Origin: an uncultured Cellvibrio sp. | GTDB lineage: Bacteria; Pseudomonadota; Gammaproteobacteria; Pseudomonadales; Cellvibrionaceae | Reading direction: 5' to 3' | Length of the DNA stretch: 34,525 nucleotides | Assembly (NCBI GenBank): GCA_946482345.1 | Contig: CAMLRJ010000002.1 | Span: forward strand, 1-34,525 | In this document: positions 1 through 7,929 of the stretch, one piece after another | How positions within the stretch are numbered: the first letter of the stretch is position 1 | How the letters are laid out: every line of letters starts with the position of its first letter | The notes under the pieces: generated by a model | Database searches by the model: none | The model's input: the letters and a program-made list of their open reading frames with translations, nothing else | Told to the model about the DNA's origin: nothing | Made by a program: the position numbers and the translations under genes

Positions 1-1
1 T

Positions 2-1024
2 ATTGAAAACGCTCTACGGATTCCCCAGTACCCTCCGGCCTTGTTCGCAACTGACGAAAAAGATGCGATTGCAAAATGGTTGAAACTGAATTTGGGAAGC
101 GAAGAGCCTCAATATCCGTTTGTTGCTGAAACTCTGTTGGCTATTCAGCAACAAACCAATGAAATCCACTCGCTTTACGATGAAATACAGAAGGAAGCGA
201 ATAACCGGAGATTGGACATTGCCAACTCTGTTACCCCCTCCCTTGACCTGTTGAACTCTCTTACTGATGAATACACTACTTTGGGGCGTAAACGGAGCCA
301 ATTACAAGCGGAATTAACTACGTTCATTCATTTGGTGAAAGAATTTAATCACCTAAAAAATGATGCTGCTGTCGCTGCATTTGCTCCACTTCAGGCTGCG
401 GCTTCTGGCACCGACACAATGTTATTGAAGCCTGGCCTAACACTGGCCGAAGCTGAAAAAACAATTACTTCTCTAAAAGCACAAATTGACACAGCACATC
501 AGGTGGCAGATCTCAAAACTGAAGTTGCTGCACTGACTGAGCGATCACTCCAGCAGCTCGCACTTGATGCTGACAAAACCACCGTCAACACAATTGCGGC
601 GCGGATTGGAATTGCCATTCAGAATCTGACGCTGCCCGCGCAATCCGATGTAGACCAATTGCGAATTATTGAAAAGCTCAGTCGCACGGAGTTGCGATTT
701 ATCATCAACCCGGATAATTCCCGCAAGAACGGCGTAGAACGTCAATACAGTGGAAGCGGTGGTAAAGCATGGTATGTGATCGTTCAGCCGCTTGATGAAG
801 CCCAAGCTCCGGTGAAATTGAAAATCAAAAGTGCCGAAACAGGCAAAGAACGTTTGACCGATGTTTTCGGCGTGCGTGTTAGCAAAGAACGCTACGACCA
901 GCTCAAACAAGATAAACAAGACGACGGTGTGATTAACGAACGTCTTGTAGGCACAAAACCAATAGGCAAACTGGACTTTGAATTAGAACCCGGTTTTTCG
1001 TCTGAATACATCTTGGAGTGGTAA
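2..1024 (+). CDS. Coiled-coil protein, 5' partial
   Basis: The frame is open from the first bases of the window, so the true start lies outside; the first possible internal start (TTG at 41) has no ribosome site and is probably not real. About 340 residues are visible. The first two thirds are helical and heptad-like (long Glu/Lys/Leu/Gln stretches), and the last ~100 residues look beta-rich and end in YILEW. There is no signal peptide or membrane segment in the visible part. The stop codon overlaps the start of the next gene (TAATG), so the two are translationally coupled and probably act together. I do not recognise the family. Coding status is well supported by length, coupling and codon pattern; function is unknown. 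Confidence 0.8.
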   Translation: MENALRIPQYPPALFATDEKDAIAKWLKLNLGSEEPQYPFVAETLLAIQQQTNEIHSLYDEIQKEANNRRLDIANSVTPSLDLLNSLTDEYTTLGRKRSQLQAELTTFIHLVKEFNHLKNDAAVAAFAPLQAAASGTDTMLLKPGLTLAEAEKTITSLKAQIDTAHQVADLKTEVAALTERSLQQLALDADKTTVNTIAARIGIAIQNLTLPAQSDVDQLRIIEKLSRTELRFIINPDNSRKNGVERQYSGSGGKAWYVIVQPLDEAQAPVKLKIKSAETGKERLTDVFGVRVSKERYDQLKQDKQDDGVINERLVGTKPIGKLDFELEPGFSSEYILEW

Positions 1025-2373
1025 TGATGGAAGCAAGTAGAATTCGTTCGCTGACTCGTAACCTGGTTGAAGATCGTCGCGAAGAACACCAAGCCAGAGA
1101 GCAGCACGCTAATACAATTAAAAAATCGATTGAATCCGCTAACGAACAAATTACAGCGGCCTTCAAATTGTTTGCCCACACGCAGCTTGTGCAAAATGCC
1201 ACTGCGTATGGCCGTGATGTGACGGATTTGGCTAACGCCTCCGCGAACGCCATGGAGCAAAACAGAGATCGCATCAACAGTTTGCGCGTCACTATTGATG
1301 GAATTGAAGATCAGCTTACCTCATTGCGCCGAGAGCTCAACGCAGCAAACCAAACGGTTTACCTAAAGCTTCAAAATGATCCTGAATTCCTCGCTCTGAA
1401 ATCGGCGCTGGATGTTTGCGCACAAGACCGCACCAGCGGTAAAAAAATCTATGGGCAACTTCAACAAGAGGTTGCTGACAAGCTTCCCGCCTACGACGCT
1501 GATAAAGCATTCCGGTATCTCTTGAGTGCTGGGTACGACACCCCGGAATACACCGCCAATGCGCTTACAGCTCGTTTGGATGCAATGCTGGCGCGCAGGA
1601 CACAATTCACAACCAATAAGGAAAACTACTCGGTTTTGCTTGGCATAAGAGCCAATGCTGAATCGTTGATGGACAGCATTGAAGATCGTTATACCTCTGC
1701 CCTTTCAAAGTATGAAACCTATGAGGCCAATGCCTACCAGACCAATGAAATTACTGGCATCAAAGATGCCATCAATCGTTATGAGTCAGAACTACGCAAT
1801 CGCACCAATGAACTGCAAGCCTGCTTGAACCAGGAACAAAACCACCTTGCCTCGACCGACGGTCTCAGCATGGAAGCCAAAGCATTGGTCTTTAAACTGC
1901 TCAAGCAGAAAGATACCCACGCTTTATCCGCCCTCGCTGAAGCCACCGCCTCCCCGGAGGACGATCAGGCATTGTTAGTGATAAACCACGCGCTCGACAA
2001 AATCAGCGCTCTCAAGGGTGAGTTGGACGTGGCTAACGACAAATTGCGCATTAGCGAACTTTCCTTGGCCAGAGCCAACGAGTTACGCCGCACCGTCGAT
2101 GGAGACTCTCGACTCAGCGGTGATCGTTATGAATATTCTAGCGAATCCAGAGTTGTTGATTTGCTGAATGGCTTCGTGATTGGCACTATCGCATCCAGCG
2201 ATCTGGTGAGCGATTTAAAACGCCATAGCGAATACGTTCCTCCACCGCCACCACCCAGCTCTTCCGATTATTCATTCAGCAGTAGCAGCAGCTTTGGTGG
2301 CAGCGATAGCTTTTCTACCAGCAGCTCCATTTCGTCAAGCTCGGATTCATTTTCAACTACCGATTCGTTTTAG
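1024..2373 (+). CDS. Coiled-coil protein with Pro/Ser-rich C-terminal tail
   Basis: About 449 residues. I chose ATG 1024, overlapping the previous stop as TAATG, with GGAG at 1015-1018; ATG 1027 is equally possible and the GTG at 1018 less so. Nearly the whole protein is predicted helical with many Glu, Arg, Gln and Asn heptads, suggesting an elongated coiled coil. The last ~45 residues change abruptly: a run of six prolines, then almost only Ser, Phe, Gly, Asp and Thr, ending SFSTTDSF. Such tails are flexible and may carry a short terminal recognition motif. No enzymatic motif is seen. It is coupled to the preceding coiled-coil gene, so a heteromeric partner is a fair inference. Family not recognised. 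Confidence 0.85.
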   Translation: MMEASRIRSLTRNLVEDRREEHQAREQHANTIKKSIESANEQITAAFKLFAHTQLVQNATAYGRDVTDLANASANAMEQNRDRINSLRVTIDGIEDQLTSLRRELNAANQTVYLKLQNDPEFLALKSALDVCAQDRTSGKKIYGQLQQEVADKLPAYDADKAFRYLLSAGYDTPEYTANALTARLDAMLARRTQFTTNKENYSVLLGIRANAESLMDSIEDRYTSALSKYETYEANAYQTNEITGIKDAINRYESELRNRTNELQACLNQEQNHLASTDGLSMEAKALVFKLLKQKDTHALSALAEATASPEDDQALLVINHALDKISALKGELDVANDKLRISELSLARANELRRTVDGDSRLSGDRYEYSSESRVVDLLNGFVIGTIASSDLVSDLKRHSEYVPPPPPPSSSDYSFSSSSSFGGSDSFSTSSSISSSSDSFSTTDSF

Positions 2374-2404
2374 CGATCATTACTTTTAAGTTGGGCACAA
2401 AACC

Positions 2405-3364
2405 ATGGAATCAAATTGTCAAACACCTCTACAGCCATCGTTGTGGCGAAGAGTAAAGAAAGCAGTAAGCGACATACTTAATCCATACGATGAAATTCAG
2501 CAATTAGCAGAAACATGTTTGCCGATTAATTTATCGCTACCTGAGTCCTGCAACTCAGAAGACGTTATTGCATGGGATCGGTTTGGTGCGGTTAATCATT
2601 TAGGAATGCCCTCGCGCAAGCTAGAACTGCTTGGCTGGCGCTGGCATATCGATTGTTACAGCAGCTTCCACTTGGCTATACCAGAGCTCACCGCTTTGGT
2701 GCGCCATCGAGTGGTAAAACACTTCAGCCTCGATATAAGGGATGTATCCGGGCTTTATTCATCAAAAGAAGATCTTTCAACATTTGCAACACTTGATGAA
2801 ATGGCAGAGTCCACTTATGTCAACCTCATCGAATCCCCCAGCATGGAATTGCTACAGAAAAATCTTGCCTGGGATCAAGTGCGAATTAACAAAGAGTCCA
2901 ACAATGATTATTTTGAGTGGTACTCATGGGTTGATCGGATCTACTTGATCAATGGTGGCGGATCTCACCACTTCGCAGCAGCACGCCACAATGCCAAAGA
3001 GTTACGAACCCCGGTAACACTCACCGGCAAATTGAATGCTTATTTCTTTGACGAATTAGCGGTTAACGATTTAACGGCGCAGTATGAGATTTTTGCTATC
3101 AGCGGGCACCATGAGGCACTGAATGGCATAATGGATGCTATGCGAAAATTGCGAGCCACCTACTTATGGCAACACCTACCTCGCCCCTTTAATCAGCACC
3201 GTGCGCTTTTTCTGCCAAAAGCGAAGAGCCCAGTAGGGGTTGGCAATACGCCTAAACAAACCGCCGCTATCGCAGATGTCCTGCGCTTAGCAGGTGTATT
3301 TGACCTCGGCGCATATTTGAAAGAGACCACTGCACAACAGCGCACGTCGTTTCCTGAACCGTGA
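2405..3364 (+). CDS. Unknown protein with ParB/sulfiredoxin-like GGGSHHFAAAR motif
   Basis: 319 residues from ATG 2405, 31 bp after the previous stop; the ribosome site is weak. A cytosolic protein with no membrane segment. Near residues 180-200 there is a hydrophobic strand followed by NGGGSHHFAAARHNAKEL and then a Pro-Val strand. This resembles the substrate-binding turn of ParB/sulfiredoxin-fold proteins (G-x-HR-x-AA-x-x-x-x), although the Arg after the first His is replaced by His. From memory it may belong to the Pfam family DUF6685, which I cannot verify. It lies in an operon with two coiled-coil proteins and three small proteins. The fold assignment is inference from one motif; coding is secure. 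Confidence 0.8.
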   Translation: MESNCQTPLQPSLWRRVKKAVSDILNPYDEIQQLAETCLPINLSLPESCNSEDVIAWDRFGAVNHLGMPSRKLELLGWRWHIDCYSSFHLAIPELTALVRHRVVKHFSLDIRDVSGLYSSKEDLSTFATLDEMAESTYVNLIESPSMELLQKNLAWDQVRINKESNNDYFEWYSWVDRIYLINGGGSHHFAAARHNAKELRTPVTLTGKLNAYFFDELAVNDLTAQYEIFAISGHHEALNGIMDAMRKLRATYLWQHLPRPFNQHRALFLPKAKSPVGVGNTPKQTAAIADVLRLAGVFDLGAYLKETTAQQRTSFPEP

Positions 3365-3373
3365 GAAAACCAA

Positions 3374-3553
3374 ATGACAGATAAAGATCAAAGTGAATTG
3401 AATGAACAGTCAAAAGTCAGCCCAACATTGGCTAAGGCAGTTATCGAACATGGGAAAGAAGTAAGGCGCGGTTTAAATTCAATTTCTAATTCATTGGATT
3501 GGATTGCAATTGCATTAACCATTATAGCAATAACCCAATGCAGCAAAGGTTAA
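3374..3553 (+). CDS. Small single-pass membrane peptide (59 aa)
   Basis: ATG at 3374, nine bases after the preceding stop, gives 59 residues ending at TAA 3551-3553. The N-terminal 40 residues are polar and charged (KEVRRG precedes the membrane part). The C-terminal segment WIAIALTIIAITQC is a plausible single membrane anchor, ending with a Cys and a short polar tail. It sits in a tight operon, and the following gene starts two bases after its stop, which supports translation. No recognised family. It may anchor or regulate one of the neighbouring soluble proteins. Confidence 0.65.
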   Translation: MTDKDQSELNEQSKVSPTLAKAVIEHGKEVRRGLNSISNSLDWIAIALTIIAITQCSKG

Positions 3554-3555
3554 TT

Positions 3556-3831
3556 ATGAAAGCCAGTCCAGAAACTATCAGTGTCGGTAACGATTTGATT
3601 TTCAATGTCGATGAATACCGTCGCGGAAAAAAAGAACCGTTTGATGGAACAGTCACAAGCGTACAATCAACAGGCGTTGATGTTATCTACCTCAGCGGCC
3701 ACAGATCGCGCAATGATTTCATTCCCTGGTGCGACATTATCGCAAAGGTCGATTTAAGTATGCCCAGAGTCTCATTGGAAAATGCGCCTTTCAATGGGCA
3801 TTTTGCAGTTTTTGAACAGGTGCTGGAGTAA
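3556..3831 (+). CDS. Small beta-rich protein, possibly SH3-like (91 aa)
   Basis: I place the start at ATG 3556, with AAAGG at 3545-3549 upstream, rather than at an earlier in-frame ATG at 3499 that lies inside the preceding small gene. The product is 91 residues. Residues ~8-60 have the alternating pattern of a small beta barrel: a strand ending in a basic RRGKK turn, then DGTVTSV, a third strand DVIYLSG, and IPWCDII. This resembles SH3/KOW/Tudor-like barrels, but only by pattern. Cytosolic. It overlaps nothing and is followed seven bases later by the next gene, so it is part of the same operon. Function unknown. Confidence 0.75.
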   Translation: MKASPETISVGNDLIFNVDEYRRGKKEPFDGTVTSVQSTGVDVIYLSGHRSRNDFIPWCDIIAKVDLSMPRVSLENAPFNGHFAVFEQVLE

Positions 3832-3838
3832 GACGCCC

Positions 3839-4402
3839 ATGACGACTTTCTTAATTGTTTTGCTGGTGCTGTCGCTCATGGCCAACTGGAGACTAGCCAC
3901 CTGGTTTCAAGATTTAAGCAAACGAGACCATCGGTACTACATTCAAGAACTCCCTTTTCGATTGAAGAATCTACTGCGTGAACTAGATTACGATTCTTTT
4001 TCAGATGACGGCAAGGGACCGAACCACCATACGAAAATCACACACTATCGCTTAATCGACGAAGCGAGTCGATTGGCGTTGGGTGAGACAATTCAAAGAA
4101 TGAGTGTCATGCGACAGCATTTCCCCGAAGGGTCTTCATACATGGACGAAATGAATATCTTAGGTTATCTGCGACTTATAGGCTTACGCGAAGGCCAGTT
4201 GTTTCCTGAGCATGAAATAATCCAAAACTTGGTTCCATTTCTGCCTAGGTTTCAACAAGGTTATGAAATTATCGAGAAGGCGATCAAATCATTTACAGAA
4301 CAAGGAATTCTCTGTCCAGAGATGACTTTAACAACCGCCGGGGCAAATATCCTGTACTCAAAGAGAACCAAATACTATTGGCAAATTACACTAGTTGGTT
4401 AA
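3839..4402 (+). CDS. N-terminally membrane-anchored unknown protein (187 aa)
   Basis: The start at ATG 3839 is preceded by GGAG (3825-3828); the longer reading from 3782 would overlap the previous gene by 50 bases. The protein opens with MTTFLIVLLVLSLMANW, one membrane segment with few charges before it, so a signal anchor with the bulk either cytoplasmic or periplasmic. The remaining ~165 residues are helical, with amphipathic stretches and a small winged-helix-like C-terminal end (helix, strand, strand). It is the last gene of the plus-strand operon and converges on gltX with a 16-base gap and no obvious terminator. Family not recognised. Confidence 0.8.
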   Translation: MTTFLIVLLVLSLMANWRLATWFQDLSKRDHRYYIQELPFRLKNLLRELDYDSFSDDGKGPNHHTKITHYRLIDEASRLALGETIQRMSVMRQHFPEGSSYMDEMNILGYLRLIGLREGQLFPEHEIIQNLVPFLPRFQQGYEIIEKAIKSFTEQGILCPEMTLTTAGANILYSKRTKYYWQITLVG

Positions 4403-4418
4403 CTAGCGTAATTGAGCA

Positions 4419-5897
4419 TTACAATGCTTTGTAAACCATTTCCAACTCTTTACTTTTGTTTTTCCCGAAACCACCCAGCGCATTAATAGCGTAGCGAAGG
4501 CGTGCGCGACTGAGATCAGGGCCGATAATCTCCATTGAATCCACAATAGAAAAGCTTGCAGTGGTGCCCGCAATTGCAACAAACACGGGTGCCAACGCAT
4601 CCTTAATTTTTAAGCCCATTTGATCAGCCAACAATTTGAGTTCAACAAAGAGCTTGTCGCGCTCCCATGTGCGCAGCGCTTCCAACCTCCACAGGGCGAA
4701 TTGCAAATATTCCTTTTGTTTCTCCAAATCCAGTTTATTGGCCGTAAAACTCGCTTCGCTCACCGGCAGCATGCCGCTGACCAGGAAACTTGATAGTGGC
4801 GCAAAGTCGCTCAAGGTGGTCATGCGCGATTGCGCGTGCGGCAGTGCTTGCAGCAGGGTTTCTTTGTTGAGAGCCCAGCCGTGTAAGCGCTCTGCGAGCT
4901 GCTCCACGGTGAAATTCTCGCGAATCCACAAACTGCTAAGCCAATTCAGTTTTTCCACATCGAAAATGGGTCCACCTAATGACACACGCTGTAAGTCAAA
5001 ATGTTCCTGCATTTCTTCCAGCGTAAATTTTTCACGCTCATCTGGCATTGACCAGCCCATGCGACCTAAGTAATTGAGCATGGCTTCCGGCAAATAGCCC
5101 ATACGCTTGTAATACAGGATGCTGGTAGGGTTTTTGCGTTTACTGAGTTTGGATTTATCCGGGTTGCGTAGCAACGGTAAATGGCACAGCACCGGGGCTT
5201 GCCAACCAAAGTATTCGTATAGCTTTAAATGCTTCGGTGCCGAGTTAATCCACTCTTCACCGCGAATCACATGCGTGATTTGCATCAAGTGATCGTCCAC
5301 CACATTAGCGAGGTGATAGGTAGGCATTCCGTCGGCCTTGAGTAGCACTTGCATATCCACTTGTGCCCACTCAATCTCGATCTTGCCGCGCAGCATATCG
5401 TCGATTTCGCACACGCCAGTTTCCGGGATTTTCATGCGAATCACGCAGGGTTCGCCTGCATCGAGTTTGGACTGGACTTCGGCGGCAGACAGCGCCAGGC
5501 CACGACCGTCATACCTGGGCGTTTCCCCTCTCGCTTGTTGCTCCCGGCGCATTTCATCCAGCTCTGCTTCCGTGGCGAAGCAATAAAACGCATGGCCTTT
5601 ATCAATGAGCTCCAGCGCGTATTGCCGGTAGATCGGCATACGCTCACTTTGACGGTAAGGTCCATGGGGACCGCCCACGTCGGGCCCTTCGTCCCACTCC
5701 AACCCCAACCACCGTAAACTATCCAGGATTGCTTGCTCTGATTCCGGGGTACTGCGGGTTTGGTCGGTATCTTCTATGCGCAATAGGAACTTCCCGCCAT
5801 GCTGACGGGCAAAACACAAATTGAAGAGAGCGATATAGGCGGTGCCTACGTGGGGATCACCAGTAGGTGATGGGGCAATGCGGGTGCGAACAGTCAT
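4419..5897 (-). CDS. gltX: Glutamyl-tRNA synthetase
   Basis: Class I aminoacyl-tRNA synthetase that charges tRNA-Glu with glutamate in the cytoplasm. 492 residues, normal full length. The N-terminus has the ATP-binding HIGH equivalent (HVGT, residues 17-20) after [10 protein letters not shown]; the second signature is KLSKR in [13 protein letters not shown] near residue 255. [10 protein letters not shown] and the [23 protein letters not shown] region are typical of the catalytic core, and the C-terminal third is the helical anticodon-binding domain. The zinc-binding Cys cluster of the E. coli enzyme is absent (only one Cys in [10 protein letters not shown]), as in Pseudomonas-type GluRS. It is normally a single essential chromosomal gene. 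Unrelated accessory genes lie on both sides, which is unusual. Confidence 0.98.
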   Translation of the reverse strand: MTVRTRIAPSPTGDPHVGTAYIALFNLCFARQHGGKFLLRIEDTDQTRSTPESEQAILDSLRWLGLEWDEGPDVGGPHGPYRQSERMPIYRQYALELIDKGHAFYCFATEAELDEMRREQQARGETPRYDGRGLALSAAEVQSKLDAGEPCVIRMKIPETGVCEIDDMLRGKIEIEWAQVDMQVLLKADGMPTYHLANVVDDHLMQITHVIRGEEWINSAPKHLKLYEYFGWQAPVLCHLPLLRNPDKSKLSKRKNPTSILYYKRMGYLPEAMLNYLGRMGWSMPDEREKFTLEEMQEHFDLQRVSLGGPIFDVEKLNWLSSLWIRENFTVEQLAERLHGWALNKETLLQALPHAQSRMTTLSDFAPLSSFLVSGMLPVSEASFTANKLDLEKQKEYLQFALWRLEALRTWERDKLFVELKLLADQMGLKIKDALAPVFVAIAGTTASFSIVDSMEIIGPDLSRARLRYAINALGGFGKNKSKELEMVYKAL

Positions 5898-5936
5898 GAA
5901 TTAGCCTGGTGAATGATGAATAAATTGAGGGTCGGT

Positions 5937-5942
5937 ATTATA
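5937..5942 (-). promoter_or_regulatory. Candidate -10 box of gltX promoter
   Basis: On the minus strand the hexamer is a perfect TATAAT, about 40 bases before the gltX ATG, giving a predicted leader of roughly 30 bases. No good -35 hexamer is found at 16-18 bp spacing (TGAAAT is the nearest). The position is right for a promoter; the assignment rests on the -10 alone. Confidence 0.4.
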
Positions 5943-5982
5943 TAGGCCAACCCATTGCTATTTCATCGTCACCAGCGCGTGA

Positions 5983-6696
5983 TTATCCAACCTTGAGCGA
6001 GAGCACATCCCTTTTTTCGTCTTCCGCAAGCCATTTGGCGTAGCTGGCAGGCATCTGGCCGTTGCCGTCCCACGGTTCACCATTGAGCATATAACTGCTA
6101 CCCGCATAGCGACCGTTGGTTTTACGCCTGGCGCGCTGCGCGGTGATCTCATCGATCAGGGATTCCACCTCCGGGGATGCTGGCATTTGAACGCCCTTCT
6201 CTCTGGCCTCCAGCACTGCCTCAGCGATTTTCCGGTTAGCTTCATAGACAATCTTATGGTTCCGTTTTTCCTCTTCCTGTGCCTCCCTCACGATCTCCAA
6301 ACCGGTATTTAGAATATCGGCCATCTTGTCCGTACCATGCGTGCGGATAGCATGGTTGATTAGTGCCCGAAAAGCAGAAAGATTATTAAATTTTTCAACC
6401 AGGGGGTTTTGTCTCGATTGGCTGGAGCCTGATGGTTTACGTCCGCCGCGCTCACCCGAGCCAGAAGTGAGCTCATCGAACGAAGGGATCTTTGTAAAAT
6501 CCGCTTTGTATTCTTTTGACAGCGCCTTACCGGCCTTTAAAGCCTCATCGTAAGCCTGTTCTATGTTTCTGGCTTCCCCTATAGAAAAGGTTTTTGTCTT
6601 TAATGCTTTGCTGCCTTCTTGAACTCTCGCTGTGATTTGATGCTTTTTTGAGGACGGGATATTGGTGTACGCCAATATAATTTTTCGTGTTGCCAT
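5983..6696 (-). CDS. Putative H-NS-like DNA-binding protein (237 aa)
   Basis: 237 residues; start supported by AAAGGA a few bases before ATG 6696. The N-terminal ~70 residues look like a small beta-alpha module rich in Lys. Residues ~95-190 are helical and charged, possibly a dimerising coiled coil. The C-terminus reads YMLNGEPWDGNGQMPASYAKWL, resembling the H-NS-family DNA-binding loop (Tyr, then W-x-G-x-G-x-x-P, then Trp), with Arg of the canonical GRGR replaced. H-NS-like proteins on mobile elements silence or buffer foreign AT-rich genes; that role here is inference. It has its own candidate promoter and is the last gene before gltX. The basic composition agrees with DNA binding, but the family call is moderate. 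Confidence 0.75.
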   Translation of the reverse strand: MATRKIILAYTNIPSSKKHQITARVQEGSKALKTKTFSIGEARNIEQAYDEALKAGKALSKEYKADFTKIPSFDELTSGSGERGGRKPSGSSQSRQNPLVEKFNNLSAFRALINHAIRTHGTDKMADILNTGLEIVREAQEEEKRNHKIVYEANRKIAEAVLEAREKGVQMPASPEVESLIDEITAQRARRKTNGRYAGSSYMLNGEPWDGNGQMPASYAKWLAEDEKRDVLSLKVG

Positions 6697-6738
6697 ATGA
6701 TCCTTTCTTTTGTTGTTTTATCTAAAGAATTTACTTGG

Positions 6739-6767
6739 ATACTACATTATTCATGATTGCTCGTAAA
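6739..6767 (-). promoter_or_regulatory. Candidate promoter for the H-NS-like gene
   Basis: Minus strand: -35 TTTACG (6762-6767), 17-bp spacer, -10 TAGTAT (6739-6744); each matches the sigma-70 consensus at four of six positions. It would start transcription about 35 bases before ATG 6696, inside the 139-bp gap after the radical SAM gene. Nothing else is seen in that gap. Confidence 0.4.
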
Positions 6768-6835
6768 ATCGACCCGCAGACGCGATGGGGAAAACAGGTA
6801 CACCCCTATGGCTCAACATCATGACATCGCCGCAA

Positions 6836-7912
6836 TCAAACGCCAGACAGGTTTGCCGCGATTTTTTTACCCGATTGTAAGCGACGAATTTCCTCATTTT
6901 TACTGCTGCCGTCATCCATCGGCAATCCCTGCATCAGGATCTGCCGGAACGGGGCCATTTTTTCCGCATCGGACTTAGTGATCGCACCTTCGTAAAGTAG
7001 ATACTTCAGCTTGCTCTCCCAGCCATGCTGCTTGCCATGTTTTACTAAGCGTTGATAAAGCTCTGTTGCGTAGCGGGACCAGGAAGCGCGATTCCCACTC
7101 TCATAGATGTCGGTAAGCCACTGGTAGCCGATGCTGCCAACAGAGTAACCTTCTCGCACCTTGAGCCAGTTGCCTCGATCATTAAACGGTTCAGCCCACA
7201 CGGTTTCCAATTTATCTGGGTTCAGTGATTCTATAAGTGTTTCCAGTGCGGATGGTGACATGCTGTCGGGAAAGATAGGGCATAACATTCCAAATGTCGG
7301 GATGTTCGCTTCCTGCAAGCGGTGGAGCGCTTTAACGCGCGCTGATGGAAGGGATGCCCCCTTCTCTATCCGGCGCGCCCATTCGTTGTCCAAGGAACCA
7401 ATGGAAAGACCAACAACGACTCGGTGTCGCCACTGATCGAAAAAAGAAATCCACTCTGAGGAGCCTACCACGGCATTCTTGGTGAGAATCCTAATCCTGA
7501 AGCTAGTGCGTTCGAGCACCATTTCAAGCGCTCGCCGGGTGACACCGTGCTTCACAAGATAAGGCGAGAAGCCGTCTGTTAACATGCTGAACACCAGCGT
7601 TTTTCCTGCGCCCCATGACTGAGGTTTGCGACTAAGCTGATCTTCAAGTCGTTGCAACACGTCAGGCCAAACAAACAGCAGATCCGGGGTATCTGCGGGT
7701 AAGTAGGGTTTCCCTAACTGCTGCTCAGTTTCCTCCTGGAACTTTTTACGATTTACTCGAAGGAAATTGCCACTGTTTGATGAACAATAGGAACAACCGA
7801 ACTCACATAAAGCCATCAAATCCAGCTTGAATTCGCTGAGTTGTTTTTTAGCAAATCCGGGGCTCGCTTTAATCGGTTCGTTAATACTAGGTAGTTCGAC
7901 AATTTTGCTCAT
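6836..7912 (-). CDS. Radical SAM protein, Rv2578c/SplB-like
   Basis: 358 residues. The iron-sulfur motif CEFGCSYC (C36, C40, C43) is a canonical CxxxCxxC that binds a 4Fe-4S cluster and S-adenosylmethionine. The following barrel strands (LVFSMLTDGFSPYL, FRIRILTKNAV, VVVGLSIGSLDNEW, IPTFGMLCPIFP) match the pattern of spore-photoproduct-lyase-like/Rv2578c-type radical SAM enzymes. These have unknown or DNA/peptide-modifying roles; the substrate here is unknown. AGAAGG lies seven bases before ATG 7912. The gene follows the 223-residue gene by 17 bases, so the two probably form a functional pair. No second cluster motif is evident in the C-terminus. Confidence 0.88.
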   Translation of the reverse strand: MSKIVELPSINEPIKASPGFAKKQLSEFKLDLMALCEFGCSYCSSNSGNFLRVNRKKFQEETEQQLGKPYLPADTPDLLFVWPDVLQRLEDQLSRKPQSWGAGKTLVFSMLTDGFSPYLVKHGVTRRALEMVLERTSFRIRILTKNAVVGSSEWISFFDQWRHRVVVGLSIGSLDNEWARRIEKGASLPSARVKALHRLQEANIPTFGMLCPIFPDSMSPSALETLIESLNPDKLETVWAEPFNDRGNWLKVREGYSVGSIGYQWLTDIYESGNRASWSRYATELYQRLVKHGKQHGWESKLKYLLYEGAITKSDAEKMAPFRQILMQGLPMDDGSSKNEEIRRLQSGKKIAANLSGV

Positions 7913-7929
7913 AAAAAAACCTTCTACGG

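Noticed and set aside
545..1292. Minus-strand frames over the first two genes
   Set aside because: They conflict with the coupled plus-strand genes and have irregular composition.
2270..2370. Ser-codon repeats as a DNA-level repeat element
   Set aside because: It is explained by the serine-rich protein tail.
3499..3555. Upstream start of the 91-residue protein
   Set aside because: It would overlap the 59-residue gene, and the ATG at 3556 has a ribosome site.
4403..4440. AGCATT-AATGCT dyad near the gltX end as terminator
   Set aside because: The stem is short and AT-rich and no T-run follows on the minus strand.
4636..5073. Plus-strand open frames opposite gltX (also 5338-5717)
   Set aside because: They are antisense to a secure gltX reading and have no ribosome sites or family features.
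6757..6978. Plus-strand frame of 73 residues in and beyond the 6697-6835 gap
   Set aside because: Most of it overlaps the radical SAM gene on the other strand; no ribosome site and low-complexity Pro/His composition.
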